Position numbers and translations under genes: made by a program. Under the pieces are notes generated by a model. It did no database searches and was not told the origin of the DNA. It worked only from the letters and a program-made list of their open reading frames with translations. From the NCBI GenBank assembly GCA_039720395.1, contig CM077826.1:29880810-29944809 (forward strand): a stretch of 64,000 bases of DNA. Direction: 5' to 3'. Shown here piece after piece: positions 23,835 to 31,816 of this stretch; position 1 is the stretch's first letter, and each line of letters opens with the position of its first letter. The stretch comes from Liquidambar formosana (lineage: Eukaryota; Streptophyta; Magnoliopsida; Saxifragales; Altingiaceae).

Positions 23835-26800
23835 GGAAGAAAAAGAGCCTTTGCATTGACAAACTGGTGTGTGATGTGCAGGGCGATTCGGATACAGTTA
23901 ATCACCTATTTTTGAGTTGTACAATTGCTAGATCTTTTTGAAGTTATTGTTTTCAGATTTTTGGAACTCAAATGGTTTTTTCGTCAATATCCCTTTTCTC
24001 TGAGTGAGGAATGGCGTATTAGAAGTTTTGCTTCCTCAGCTATTTCGGTTTGGAAGATGGTCCCTCACTGTCATCTTTTGGTCAGTTTGGAAGGAAAGGA
24101 ATAGGAGAACTTTTGAAGGGGAGGAATGGACACTGGGGCACTTGAAAAGATACTTTTTTGACTTGCTTTTTGAGTGGGGAGATCCACAGGGTTTTCCGAT
24201 CAGTTTTTCTTGCAATCTTTTGTTAACACCTTATACTTGTAGCTTTCTTTGCTTTCTTTCTCTGTTTTGTTTCTCATATACCTCACTGTGTACAAGGATT
24301 TCCCTTTATTTTCAATAAAATTTTACTTCATCAGAAAAAAAAAGGTCCACTATCACAATCTAACAGAAATAATTAGCAACATACATGCTAAATATCTATA
24401 TATTTCTTAAGCACACGCACAAACACACATGTCTAAACAGAAATATAACCAAAATTTTCTAATTTTCTACTTTTATCTGTTTATGTAATAATACCAATAT
24501 GTTTTTTTATATTTCAATATCTTGCTTCAGATTTTGCCATTCAGATATCTTCCCGAAATTACCTATCACCCTGCCCCTTGGATATAGCAGCCATCTCACG
24601 ATAAATTCCTTTCCATGGGCTCACCCAGATGTATTTATAAATTTACCCTCATTCCAACAAAAGAACGAAAACAACAAAAAAAAAAAAAAAAGGGCAGCAA
24701 AACAGTATTTAGGTATGCCTGACAGGTTGGATATATTACCTTCTCCCCCGCAGCCAGGATTACTAATTGACCATCTTCAGCAGGCTTTTTGCTACCTGAA
24801 ACTGGAGCTTCAAGGAAGTAACCATTCTTTGATGTAATCGCCTGTGTATATTAGATGCAACTCTAAGAAACCAATGGCAGATGCCTTTTTCTCAAATTAT
24901 TCATCCTCAACAAACTCAATAATTTGTTACGTAAACATTAAGTAATAGAAATACAAAAGGAAATTAACATTAAGTGTTATAGAGTCCAACCCAAAACAAT
25001 TTCCATATCGCTTCAAAAGTATTATTGATCTTTAGCAAACAGAAAATCATTAACAAGACATTGACACAATTGATGATTCAAAACTTTGTTGTCATCAATT
25101 GCTTAAAAACTCTTAATTCATGGATAACCACTTCATTCAAACATCAACTATATCTTTTTGTTTGGAAACATATGAAATGTTGGCCTACCACGACACAACC
25201 ACCCTGGCACAAGGCCTCTTGACTAGAATGACCAGGATCCATGGAGGCTCTTACACCAGGTTTTGGTAAACTCTAAGTGAATATCACCAAGTATATTTAA
25301 CTAGAGTACAAATCCAACAAGCTGGAAGCTTTCAGTTTCTAGGTTAAAATGTTGACCTTTGATCACCATTCACCAATTTATATGGATATACCGTTTCCTA
25401 AAAGACACCTCTCTTGATCAGGACAAAAAAAAAAAAGATACAAGTGTTTTCAAAAATGTCAAAATTATGGAGGTTTACACCTTGTTGTTGCATATTCCAA
25501 GATGGATGGATATATGTTCTTACCCTGTCCTAGGCAGTGGTTTAGTGACAGAGGTAGCATTCTTTGGAAGATCCTTCCCTTCATTTGGTAAGCAATAAAA
25601 GGCATTTTTCTTCCTATTAAGCAAAAATTTCTTTGGTTCTTTGCTCTCCAAAGCAAAAAAACTACTTTAACAAAAAGCTCACCAAGGGATACCTTAGTCA
25701 CACTATGCCAGTGGTGGTATTGGCAGGAATCTGATAAGCTGGAACCCAAAGGGATTTTGAATGATACGTATATTGAAATTTCCCTCTAATGCTGTAATTA
25801 TAGAAATAGTCATGGGACTCATAATAAGCTGAGCAGTAATTTTTACAACACTCAATTGCAATCAGAACTTTTCTCTAACTTTTAAACTATTCCAGATTGA
25901 CAGAGACCTCATTGAAAACTTGTGATTCTGGTCAAGTCAACTACTTTTTTCAGCAGCTAGGGAATTGCTGGGTGAGAAGTAGGACAAGATCTCAGTCAGA
26001 ATCAGAGAATTTCTCACTTCGCCATTAATAGTAAAGGGGCTCTTCCTCTTTTGGATCGGATTCAGCCTGATACGCTGAGGTGAAATTTTTCCCAGGTTTC
26101 ATCTTAAAGCAGTGCAGCTCCCAATCCTGACTTCTAAGCTCCAAGTGGGAGAAATCATTGATTTTGACAGGCACAGACTCAAGGTTGACTTGATAGGCCT
26201 TGATCTTTAGTCTTTCTACATTAGAAGTTTGCAAATATTACTTCTTCTTTTTCTTGGAAAAAGGCATTCAGAAAACGTTTAAGAAACCAAATCATGACGA
26301 CAAGCTTGATAAATTCTCTCATTTTTGCAAAATCACCAGTCTGCTAGCAAGCCAAGCTGAACCTAGTAGCTTGTCTCATATCAAGCCTAGCAAAATCATA
26401 ACAGGTGGAATTTTAGCCAAGCTTGAATTCTCCTCCTGGTCAACCAAGCTGAGCCCAAGCTCTAAGTACTCGCACAACTCAGATTGTTTATACCCCAATG
26501 CTAATCAAAGAATGAGCATGAAACCCACTTGATTATTGCATAAATATTTTATCTCACAGTTTTAAAAGAATGTAAATTATCAGCCTCCAGAGAACTCTGT
26601 GGTCCATTATTTGAGATGAATATATATGGATTACAATGCTATAACCCACTCTTAGAAGTTCAAATTCTGACATAAATTCTTCAGGTAAAAAAGTACTGGA
26701 ATGCATCTTAAATAATTTTCTCATAATTTCTGCATTGAGTCTAGTCCAAGCGAAAACATTTCAGATCCGTAAAGGCAGATTTACTCTTGGGCTCTCAGCA

Positions 26801-28961
26801 GATGTGAGCATTTAAGAAAATTTAAACAACACGTACGCCTAACTTTCAAATAACAATATCTATCAATAAATTGCAAAACTATGAGCTCACCCAAGTAATG
26901 TCAGAGGAAAGGAAAAGGGCGAGGGTGGAAGGACAAGAATTAGCATGCAATTCAAACCTCACTGATCTTTGAAGAAGTATCAGCATCGACTGTTGACATG
27001 TCGATGTAACCTTTTCCATCAGAAATTTGCTCGAGAACACCATCTTGATCAAACACTACCTAAGAAATCACCAAAATATCGCATTCCAGCAAGAAGACTT
27101 AGAAGGATAAAGTAATAAATGCTAAACTGTGAATTACTGACCGAAAGAGCAGCAGAAGGATCAGACAGCATTGCAATGGTATACTTGCACTTCTTAACTA
27201 CTGCGGCAGGGGTTTCTCCAATTGAAGCACCATGCTCCACAAGTTCATCACACTGCAATCACAGGATTCAGAGCACAAACGTGTACAGAATTTGGTCTAA
27301 GCTCAAGCTATTTACCACATGGAACATATATCTCTTAAATTAGCATGCTTAAACCAAGCTCTACATGTAATGGTAACTTCAGAAAATAAGAACTGGGTTC
27401 ATCAGCACCTTGGCACTCAAATCAAAAACAATAATCAAATAAGTGTAATTTCTTGTTGTGTTTATATTTTCTTTCTTTTTATTCAAAAATAGTAAAAGCA
27501 TCAAAGAGAACCTAGCATTCCAACCCTAGGTCTCCTAATCATGTGCTCACTACTCTATTATTAATAGAAGAAAAAAAATTCTAGGAGTAAAGGAAAAACC
27601 AAAGAAAGGTCTGGTCTTGGTGGCTCATAGACTGCCACAATCCAGCTCAGAAAAGCCAAAAATTTGAAAACTTAAACCTGTAAGAAGGCAAACTGACATG
27701 ACAAAGTGGGTCATTTAGAAGAAAAACGTGTCTTGTTGTGTTTAAATTATTGACAAGCTTTCAAACCCCAAAGTTATTTCATGAATCTTGATTGCGCAAG
27801 ACAAAAAATAGATAAACACTCGCTCTATTAATTAATTTGTCTTTTATCATATTCAGTCCCTCCCCCCGGGGGTGAGGGGCCCCATCTTTCGTCATCATAT
27901 TCAATAATCTATCCTCCCCCCCCCCCCCCCCACACACACACACTCACGTGCGCAGGACCCCTCATGGTCATATCCAATGCAGTTGGTGTCTGCTTTTTAT
28001 TAATATCTCCAAATCAAACACATTTTAATTGTATTAACTTACTGGTTAGATACTAAGAAAGGTATATGCACATGAAACACGAGAAGTAGTCCAACTTGTT
28101 TCTTTTATAACTAATCATTACATATGGTTTCTTTTAGTTGATCAATTATATTTGGAAATAGGAGTTATTTTTAGAAATTAGGATAGGGCTTCTCCCATAA
28201 GCTAGAAAGACTTTTTATAAATACAAAATACAAGCCAAAGTTTTCATCATCAGAGTTCAAAACAAGGATATATACTTTAGAATCAAGGTATTCTAAGGTA
28301 AGCTAGATTTTTATATATAAAAAAAATACACACACACACACACACACACATAGCGCCCAGATCAAGAGAACAATTTTGTACAGGACACTTTTACAACAGT
28401 CCTAAGACGCCCATCTCTCTCCCATCCAATAGCCTCCAAATAAGTTGGTGCGGAGAAAACTAATGAGTGATTTTATAACTTTTGGATGTGAGAGAAATGG
28501 ACAGCTTAAAACAGTTGATCATTTGACAGTAGATAGTGAGTTCCTTTAAAGTGGATTGCGTGTTAAAAGGAGATGCAAAGTCAATTAATCACATTGTGTT
28601 ACTTTATAACAGAGCATAGGAGCTATGGAGTTTAGTTTCGTATTTTTAGTGGTCTTTTAAATTATATCATATCCCTTGGTGGAGCTATTTAGGAAATGGA
28701 GGGTTCGATAACCCAATTGTGTCAAAGATCTCGAGCTTGGAAGACAATTTTCTCTATGTTACGTTATATAGAAAATCAAGGAGCTAAAATAGGAGAATCT
28801 TAAGGTTTCTAAGCTAACAGTGCCAAAGTTGAAAGAAAGTCTTGTTAAAGCTATATACTTAGTCCTTAGGGTTGAGTGTCTTCAGCAAGGTATCGTTGTA
28901 GGATTTTGTGTATATTTTGGCCTAACCCATATGCCTAAGGTTTAGGGGTTGTCTTTAACCA

Positions 28962-29002
<41 letters not shown>

Positions 29003-30152
29003 AAGAAAAAGGTTTAGGGGTTGCCCCTCATTTCATATAAAAATTTTATCTTAAAGAAACTTATCAAGAAGGACAAGAAAATCTAAAAGGAAATATCCAA
29101 GGGAATCAGAATAGAATGGATGAAAGGGAGATAATCTTTGGTGGTGATGTGTCATGTGTGATAAAAGCATACCTCACACATAAAAAAATAAAATTAATAA
29201 ATGCAATTAATAAAACGGTTTCAAGACCAGCCATACTTTACGATGCAAGATGTTCGGGTATTAGAATAACATATTCATCTGAAATGGGGATGCTTAGATT
29301 CGTGATTGCCAAAAGAAAAAGGAACTAAAAACAAATCCATTTGAGAAATTTAGAAGTAGCACCAACTTGACGACGGGGAAAAGACAAATGAAAAAAATTG
29401 TACAAGATGGTCAAACCATGTGAAACAAAGACTCATGATGTATCAACAAGGAATAATGTGATTCAAGTCGAAGGTGTTACAAAGGGAAACATTAAAGTGG
29501 AATGAGATTATAGTGCTTGGGCAGGTTACTTAGACAGCATAATTCTTTTTCAAATTCCAACTTAAAGTTGGCCCTATCAGCAAACCCCAGAAACCAAGTG
29601 ATACATTATTTCCTGCTTCTTTAATGAACTTATTCAGCAAATAAAACTGAGCATCACACTTCCCCTTTTTTTTCCCCTTTTGTGATACTTTTTTCCAACT
29701 TTTCTTTAATCAGCACTAAGATTAACATGTCAAAAATATGGCATGCTCGTGTCTCCCACCTATGTGTTTCCTATCTTGAAGTTGTATTCCACTGAATGAA
29801 TATGGCAAGGTAAAGCTGTTCAACATCATGACACTAATGGGGCTCCTGTTCAACATATTTGGTTCCCAAATCAAATTGCAAGATAAGGCTACATCACATC
29901 ATAACACGAAAAAATACAGAACAACAGCAACAACAATAACTAGGATTGTAGTGAACCGGAGTTACACAATCACCCCCCCCCCCCGCCCCCCAAAAAAAAA
30001 AAAAGATTATTCATACATGCATATACAGCCCTAAGGGGAGGCAGTACCTTAGAGAGGGTCCTGTTCCAAACAGTGACCTTAAAGCCATTTCGGAGCAAAT
30101 TCATGGACATGGCCTTACCCATGATGCCAAGCCCTAAGAACCCTACCTCCAT
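7041..30152 (-). CDS. GLYR1: Glyoxylate/succinic semialdehyde reductase, GLYR1 type (seven of about eight exons)
   Basis: NADPH-dependent reductase of the beta-hydroxyacid dehydrogenase family. It converts glyoxylate to glycolate and succinic semialdehyde to gamma-hydroxybutyrate, detoxifying products of photorespiration and the GABA shunt; the Arabidopsis homologue is cytosolic (established knowledge). Exons: 30152-30048, 27252-27142, 27059-26958, 24841-24740, 15104-14989, 7363-7285, 7211-7041. All introns are GT..AG and the joined reading frame is open for 262 codons. The Rossmann motif GLGIMG is at residues 7-12. T95, S121, the catalytic K170 with N174, and F231 and D239 match the residues reported for the Arabidopsis enzyme. 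The family is about 289 residues long, so about 27 C-terminal codons are missing; I found no match in 1-7040, so the last exon probably lies outside the window. Introns from the start are 2795, 82, 2116, 9635, 7625, 73 and more than 7040 bp. The gene looks intact, not a pseudogene. Confidence 0.95.
7285..7363 (-). CDS. GLYR1: GLYR1 exon 6, residues 179-205
   Basis: This 79-nt exon opens with the last base of the split codon, then MMNAFSEGLVLADRSGL and HALLDVL, part of the C-terminal helical domain. The acceptor is TGCAG and the donor GTGAGA. The next intron is 73 bp. Confidence 0.95.
8370..8533. mobile_element. 164-bp MITE, possibly Mutator type
   Basis: The inverted termini GGGGGAATTACAGGTTGGTC (left) match the right end almost perfectly for about 20 bases and more loosely for about 45. 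The flanks TTAAAAAATT and TTAAAATTTT may be a degraded 9-10 bp target duplication, although AT richness makes this weak. Confidence 0.65.
9034..10333. mobile_element. hAT-like non-autonomous element nested in the outer copy
   Basis: The left end CATGGTTCAAAGTCTAGG matches the inverted right end CAGGGTTCAAAGTCTCGG. Perfect 8-bp flanks ATTCTAAT are at 9026-9033 and 10334-10341. The interior carries many TCTCG/CGAGA words near its ends and a GGGA repeat (about 9730-9749). Two overlapping ORFs of about 100 codons at 10050-10383 match no family I know and follow the repeated words, so I do not call them genes. Confidence 0.75.
10453..10489. repeat. CT microsatellite
   Basis: An uninterrupted CT run inside the outer hAT-like element. 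A TTG/TGT repeat lies nearby at about 10532-10562. Confidence 0.9.
10520..10758 (+). mobile_element. TRIM fragment: internal region plus 3' LTR
   Basis: An internal part beginning AATCAAAGCCTG resembles the TRIM interior next to the primer-binding site. It is followed by a purine tract GAGGGGGAG and an LTR from TGTTTTGAAGTCCCAC (10647) to GGTTGGAAACTTAACA (10758). The 5' LTR is missing. It is the same family as the complete element at 22235-22566. Confidence 0.65.
11262..11530 (-). mobile_element. LINE (L1-like) 3' remnant, minus strand
   Basis: On the minus strand near 11456-11418 the translation reads AILWSIWKERN, a motif near the C-terminus of plant L1 reverse transcriptases. Frameshifts and stops follow. 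An A-rich tail appears as T/A-rich sequence at 11262-11293. Only a decayed end is present. Confidence 0.5.
11531..13156. other. Intron 5 sequence without recognised feature
   Basis: Only short ORFs are present (for example 12847-13086 plus, 12140-12328 minus), none with a recognisable family. I saw no repeat termini. Confidence 0.5.
13157..13244. repeat. Perfect 44-bp tandem duplication
   Basis: The two units 13157-13200 and 13201-13244 appear identical, which suggests a recent slippage or unequal exchange. Confidence 0.9.
13470..13502. repeat. AG microsatellite
   Basis: AG run preceded by a GAA repeat. Confidence 0.9.
13633..13742 (+). mobile_element. Solo TRIM LTR
   Basis: 110 bp from TATTGGAAAGTCTCACATCC to TTGGAAACTTAACA. 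It matches the LTRs at 10647, 19757 and 22235. The flanks AAAAT and AAAAC differ by one base. Confidence 0.65.
13760..14075 (+). repeat. Dispersed repeat shared with 41955-42391
   Basis: Shared elements include CCATGT, TGTTTGTGT, a TGTGAAGCTTCAA-like block, GGGAAGGTAA and following text in the same order as 41960-42250. It is probably part of an LTR; no termini were determined. Confidence 0.5.
14079..14374. mobile_element. Foldback/MITE with arms of about 90 bp
   Basis: The left arm (about 14079-14170) and right arm (about 14286-14374) are near-perfect inverted copies, including CCTCCATACAATTGAGGTGT on the left. About 115 bp of unrelated sequence separates them. No clear target duplication was seen. 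Confidence 0.7.
14989..15104 (-). CDS. GLYR1: GLYR1 exon 5, residues 141-179 (split codon)
   Basis: This 116-nt exon begins ALYDEAIPAF and contains GQVGNGAKMKL with the catalytic lysine K170, followed by VVNMIMG with N174. It ends with AG of a split serine codon (phase 2) before GTATTG. The codon is completed by the T that starts the next exon, 7.6 kb away. Confidence 0.95.
15374..15424. repeat. AT microsatellite
   Basis: Long TA run. A GT run follows at about 15648-15660. Confidence 0.9.
15430..17120. other. Intron 4 sequence without recognised feature
   Basis: AT-rich, with no ORF of note. The stretch 16390-16520 is GC-richer and may belong to an old repeat. No boundaries could be set. 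Confidence 0.45.
17129..18277. mobile_element. hAT-like non-autonomous element, second CGATAT-family copy
   Basis: The left end CAAGGACTTCAAAATCG and the inverted right end CAAGGACTCAAACATCG match each other and the termini of 8841-11027. Flanking AGTGTACT at 17121-17128 and 18278-18285 is a perfect 8-bp duplication. Both subterminal regions are dense in ATATCGATAT-type words. The ORFs at 17122-17431 are made of these words and are not a transposase. Confidence 0.8.
18286..19197. other. Intron 4 sequence, mostly unassigned
   Basis: No recognised element. The right part may be upstream sequence of the RTE fragment that follows. Confidence 0.4.
19198..19308 (+). mobile_element. RTE-type LINE 3' coding remnant
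   Basis: One frame reads KKMWIKKVEDMIACDS, then MAPRKAEWEKRI and NPK. This resembles the C-terminal tail of plant RTE-clade reverse transcriptases (DM..c, then dRaeWrkRI..adP). It is short and decayed. Confidence 0.5.
19408..19700 (-). mobile_element. Probable LINE 3' end, minus strand
   Basis: A T run (about 19408-19422) would be the poly-A tail on the minus strand. The preceding minus-strand text ends AAGTTTTGTTCCTTATAAA, like plant L1 3' ends. No coding domain was recognised. Confidence 0.4.
19733..19978. mobile_element. Head-to-head TRIM pair forming a long hairpin
   Basis: The minus strand carries an LTR (about 19871-19757, TGTTGGGAAGTCTCACATCC to CTTAGCA) followed by TGGTATTAGAGC, a tRNA-iMet-type primer site. 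To the right, the plus strand carries GCATGTGAAGGGGTGAA and then a second LTR start, TGTTGGGAAGTCCCACATCC, truncated at about 19978. The inverted arms 19805-19880 and 19903-19978 (76 bp, few mismatches) flank a 22-bp loop. Confidence 0.7.
20197..20345 (+). mobile_element. SINE with tRNA-like head
   Basis: An A-box-like TAGCCCAGTTGG (20206-20217) and a B-box-like GGATTTGATTCCC (20259-20271), about 42 bp apart, are followed by ACTAGGACAACC. The text does not fold as a whole tRNA and continues into non-tRNA sequence shared with 22061-22206, so it is a SINE and not a tRNA gene. Confidence 0.6.
21055..21083. repeat. TA microsatellite
   Basis: TA run. Another lies at about 21347-21377. Confidence 0.85.
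21311..21342. mobile_element. Remnant of GGGATATCC-type MITE (termini only)
   Basis: A 32-bp near-palindrome starts TGATCATGTCC and ends CGCACATGATCA around GGATATCC. It matches the ends of the elements at 45978-46092 and 48853-48940 with the middle lost. It is flanked by TA runs. Confidence 0.45.
22061..22206 (-). mobile_element. SINE, 5'-truncated, with 16-bp target duplication
   Basis: On the minus strand the text runs from TTCCCACTAGGACAACC through a tail to ten A's (T run at 22061-22070). TATAAGTAAGGCTATA is present on both sides (22045-22060 and 22207-22222). The front half is absent; the start is similar to bases 20266 onward of the SINE at 20197. Confidence 0.75.
22235..22566 (+). 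mobile_element. Complete TRIM retrotransposon (332 bp)
   Basis: The 5' LTR is 22235-22345 and the 3' LTR 22453-22566, both from TGTTGGAAATATACCACAT to CTTgACA/CTTAACA. The primer site TGGTATCAAAGC (22346-22357) is of the initiator-Met tRNA type. The purine tract GAGAGGGGAG (22443-22452) precedes the 3' LTR. A perfect 5-bp duplication TATAA is at 22230-22234 and 22567-22571. It has no coding capacity and must be mobilised by another element's proteins. Confidence 0.85.
23630..24345 (+). mobile_element. L1 LINE 3' fragment (zf-RVT region, pseudogene)
   Basis: Broken frames read GKFSVESFF, then SKVFVWVLAKVK, DSDTVNHLFLSC, and VIFWSVWKERNRRTFEG. This is the order found in the zinc-binding C-terminal region of plant L1 reverse transcriptases. 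A run of about 31 A's (about 23803-23833) interrupts the coding part, and frameshifts and stops are present. The 3' end is TTTTACTTCATC and a short A run. Confidence 0.75.
24740..24841 (-). CDS. GLYR1: GLYR1 exon 4, residues 107-140
   Basis: This 102-nt exon begins AITSKNGYFLEAPVSGSKKP. It carries the family signature PVSGS (S121, G122, S123) that binds the substrate carboxylate, then AEDGQLVILAAGEK. The acceptor is CACAG and the donor GTAATA follows AAG. Both junctions are phase 0. Confidence 0.95.
25465..25749 (-). mobile_element. Possible LINE C-terminal remnant
   Basis: A 94-codon minus-strand ORF contains FLLWRAKNQRNF, which resembles the WrerN.R.F motif in plant LINE C-termini, with SLGELF before it. 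Support is a single motif. Confidence 0.3.
25750..26957. other. Intron 3 sequence without recognised feature
   Basis: The 110-codon ORF at 26200-26532 consists of CAAGCTTGA-type repeated words and has no family match. Confidence 0.45.
26958..27059 (-). CDS. GLYR1: GLYR1 exon 3, residues 73-106
   Basis: This 102-nt exon begins VVFDQDGVLEQ and contains GYIDMSTVD, whose T95 matches a substrate or cofactor contact in the Arabidopsis enzyme. It ends GAG before GTTTGA. The intron upstream of it is only 82 bp, an ordinary plant size, in contrast to the neighbouring introns. Confidence 0.95.
27142..27252 (-). CDS. GLYR1: GLYR1 exon 2, residues 36-72
   Basis: This 111-nt exon begins after TTGCAG with TGT GAT GAA (CDELVEHGAS) and ends with TCG before GTCAGT. 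It encodes the rest of the nucleotide-binding fold, including KKCKYTIAMLSDP. Phase is 0 at both ends. Confidence 0.95.
27260..28951. other. Intron 1 sequence with simple repeats
   Basis: It contains a C run (about 27917-27931) next to CA repeats, another CA run (about 28327-28350), and no recognised coding sequence. Confidence 0.5.
28952..29008 (+). mobile_element. Minimal retro-insertion: a few bases plus poly-A
   Basis: AAGGTTTAGGGGTTG occurs at 28937-28951 and again at 29009-29023. Between the copies lie only TCTTTAACCAC, about 37 A's and GAAAGAAA. This is what a LINE-driven insertion truncated almost to its tail would leave. Confidence 0.65.
29110..29515 (+). mobile_element. RTE-type LINE coding remnant
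   Basis: The ORF 29116-29328 includes KTVSRPAILYDARC and EMGMLRF. These match the RTE C-terminal pattern in which KTV.RPamLYG.ecW precedes aEMRMLRW. Later text reads IQVEGVTKGNIKVE in broken frames. It is decayed and lacks the catalytic palm region. Confidence 0.65.
30048..30152 (-). CDS. GLYR1: GLYR1 exon 1, residues 1-35
   Basis: The start ATG is at 30152-30150 and opens MEVGFLGLGIMG, the family N-terminus, so this start is well supported. It encodes the GxGxxG dinucleotide-binding loop (G7, G9, G12) and the VWNRT segment that contacts the NADPH phosphate in the family. The donor GTACTG follows AAG and the exon ends in phase 0. A poly-C and poly-A tract (29971-30004) begins about 40 bases into the intron. 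Confidence 0.96.
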
Positions 30153-30184
30153 TTCTTCCCTCTTTCTGTCTTTCTTTCTTTATG

Positions 30185-30243
30185 TCTCTCTCTCTCTCTC
30201 TCGTCTATACTCGAGCTTTTTTAACAGAGTTTGTGTATATATA
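30185..30243 (-). promoter_or_regulatory. Candidate GLYR1 core promoter and GA-rich leader
   Basis: On the minus strand a TATATATA stretch (30243-30236) lies about 85 bases before the ATG. It is followed by a GA dinucleotide run (30202-30185) just upstream of the coding start. A TATA box here would place transcription start near 30205-30210, giving a leader of about 50 bases. This is inferred from position only. Confidence 0.4.
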
Positions 30244-31224
30244 ACCCGCAAATAGAATAAACAAATGATGCGATCACCATCACCCTCAATAAAATTAATA
30301 TGAAGTGATTCTTTCACTGAGCAATGAAGCACCCGCAACGGTAGGCCGGCAGCAGAGGAGGTAGTGAGATCAATTACCTTTTTATATTTATCATTATTAT
30401 TTATTATTATATTAATGAATATTAGGAGAAAAAACAAAAATCGAACGAAATCACCATTGGTGGCATGGGTTGATCGTGCACGGATAGATGCTTTCCACGT
30501 CACCGTTCGTCTATTTGTCGTTTGTCTTCCACTATTTTTGGAGTCACCTTTAACTCTCTTTTTCGCCAATGGCAATTGGCCACGCCGTGTCTCAGAGAAC
30601 TCGTTGGGGGATTAGCCCGCGACACATTGCACCCAAACACCAATTTTTTTTTTTTTTGTGCATTTGGGGGAGAAGTCCAAATCTGTTAACTTAAGGAGGT
30701 TTAAGTTCAAATAAAAAAACAATTAAAATTATAAGTCCACATAATTATTTAAGGATAAATACGCCCCTTACATATAATTTAAAAACATCTTAAATGCTAT
30801 ACCTCACTTTAGTTCTATGATTAATGGAGAGGATTGTGTCTAGATTTTGTTCTAGATTATTCTCTCATAATCATTACATCAATTAACTCAATTATATGCG
30901 GTAACGTCTTCCTCTATGTATTTTCAAATTGTTACATCGAACCAAACAGTTATATCAATTTCCTACATAATCTCTATAATTAGGTGCAGGTGTTCAATGT
31001 GTAATTCGAAATTTTTTAAACAGTTACTTCCGTATGGAACATTTTCATTTTCATTTTTTTTTTATTTTGTATTTGTGAATGAAACAAATACAAATACTCT
31101 ATACATGTAACTAATCTGTAAAACAAATTTTTAATTAAGCAATACATGTAACTATTTTTGTTTACTTACATAATGCGTTATGTAATTATTTGCTGGACAT
31201 GGAAATTCTGTATTGATTGTGTGA
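30244..31224. other. Upstream region of GLYR1 without another gene
   Basis: The region is GC-richer at 30440-30620, with CACGTC (about 30498) and GGCCACGCCGTG (about 30577) as possible promoter motifs. The ORF 30364-30615 has no family match. The remainder is AT-rich. Confidence 0.45.
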
Positions 31225-31570
31225 ATCGTGGATTCGTGGGGAAAAAATTCAAAAAAATATCCTAGCAAAATATAAGCATTAATATCTTGAATATTTACCA
31301 CAACAGTTGGGAAGAAAAATTGTTGATGGACATTAAAAATGAAAATTTTGTCATTGGTTGAGTAAATCATGGGGCAAAATTCAAAATAATATCCCAACAG
31401 AATATAAGTGTAAATACCTTAAATACTTACCATAACAATCGAGATGGAAAATTATTGATGGACATTAATTGATTGAGTTAATCGTAGGGAAAATTCAAAA
31501 AAAAAATATCCTAACATAATATAAGCATGAATACCTTGGATATTTACTATAACAATTGATAAGGCTTTAC
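31225..31570. repeat. Degenerate tandem repeat, about 2.7 copies
   Basis: Units start near 31240, 31376 and 31490 with GGGAAAATTCAAAA-like text, followed by AATATCCTA, AATATAAGC and ATATTTACCA. Unit length is about 115-135 bp. Confidence 0.7.
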
Positions 31571-31610
31571 CATAACAGTTAAGAGGTCAAAAATGGCATT
31601 AAATAAAAAG

Positions 31611-31763
31611 TGTGATACCCCGAATATTTATTAATTTATTTTACGTGTATATTCAGTGGAATTGTACACATGAGGATAATTTTAAATATTTTTAAGGTTA
31701 GTTGGATGTTGAGAGATATTGCATTAATTGTTTTGTGTGGAGAAAGATAATTAAATTGTGATT

Positions 31764-31816
<53 letters not shown>

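Noticed and set aside
26200..26532. 110-codon ORF in intron 3
   Set aside because: The composition follows repeated AAGCTTGA-like words; no family or splice context supports it.
30180..30575. 131-codon minus-strand ORF upstream of GLYR1
   Set aside because: It overlaps the GA-repeat leader and TATA region, has no homologue I recognise and no codon-like pattern.
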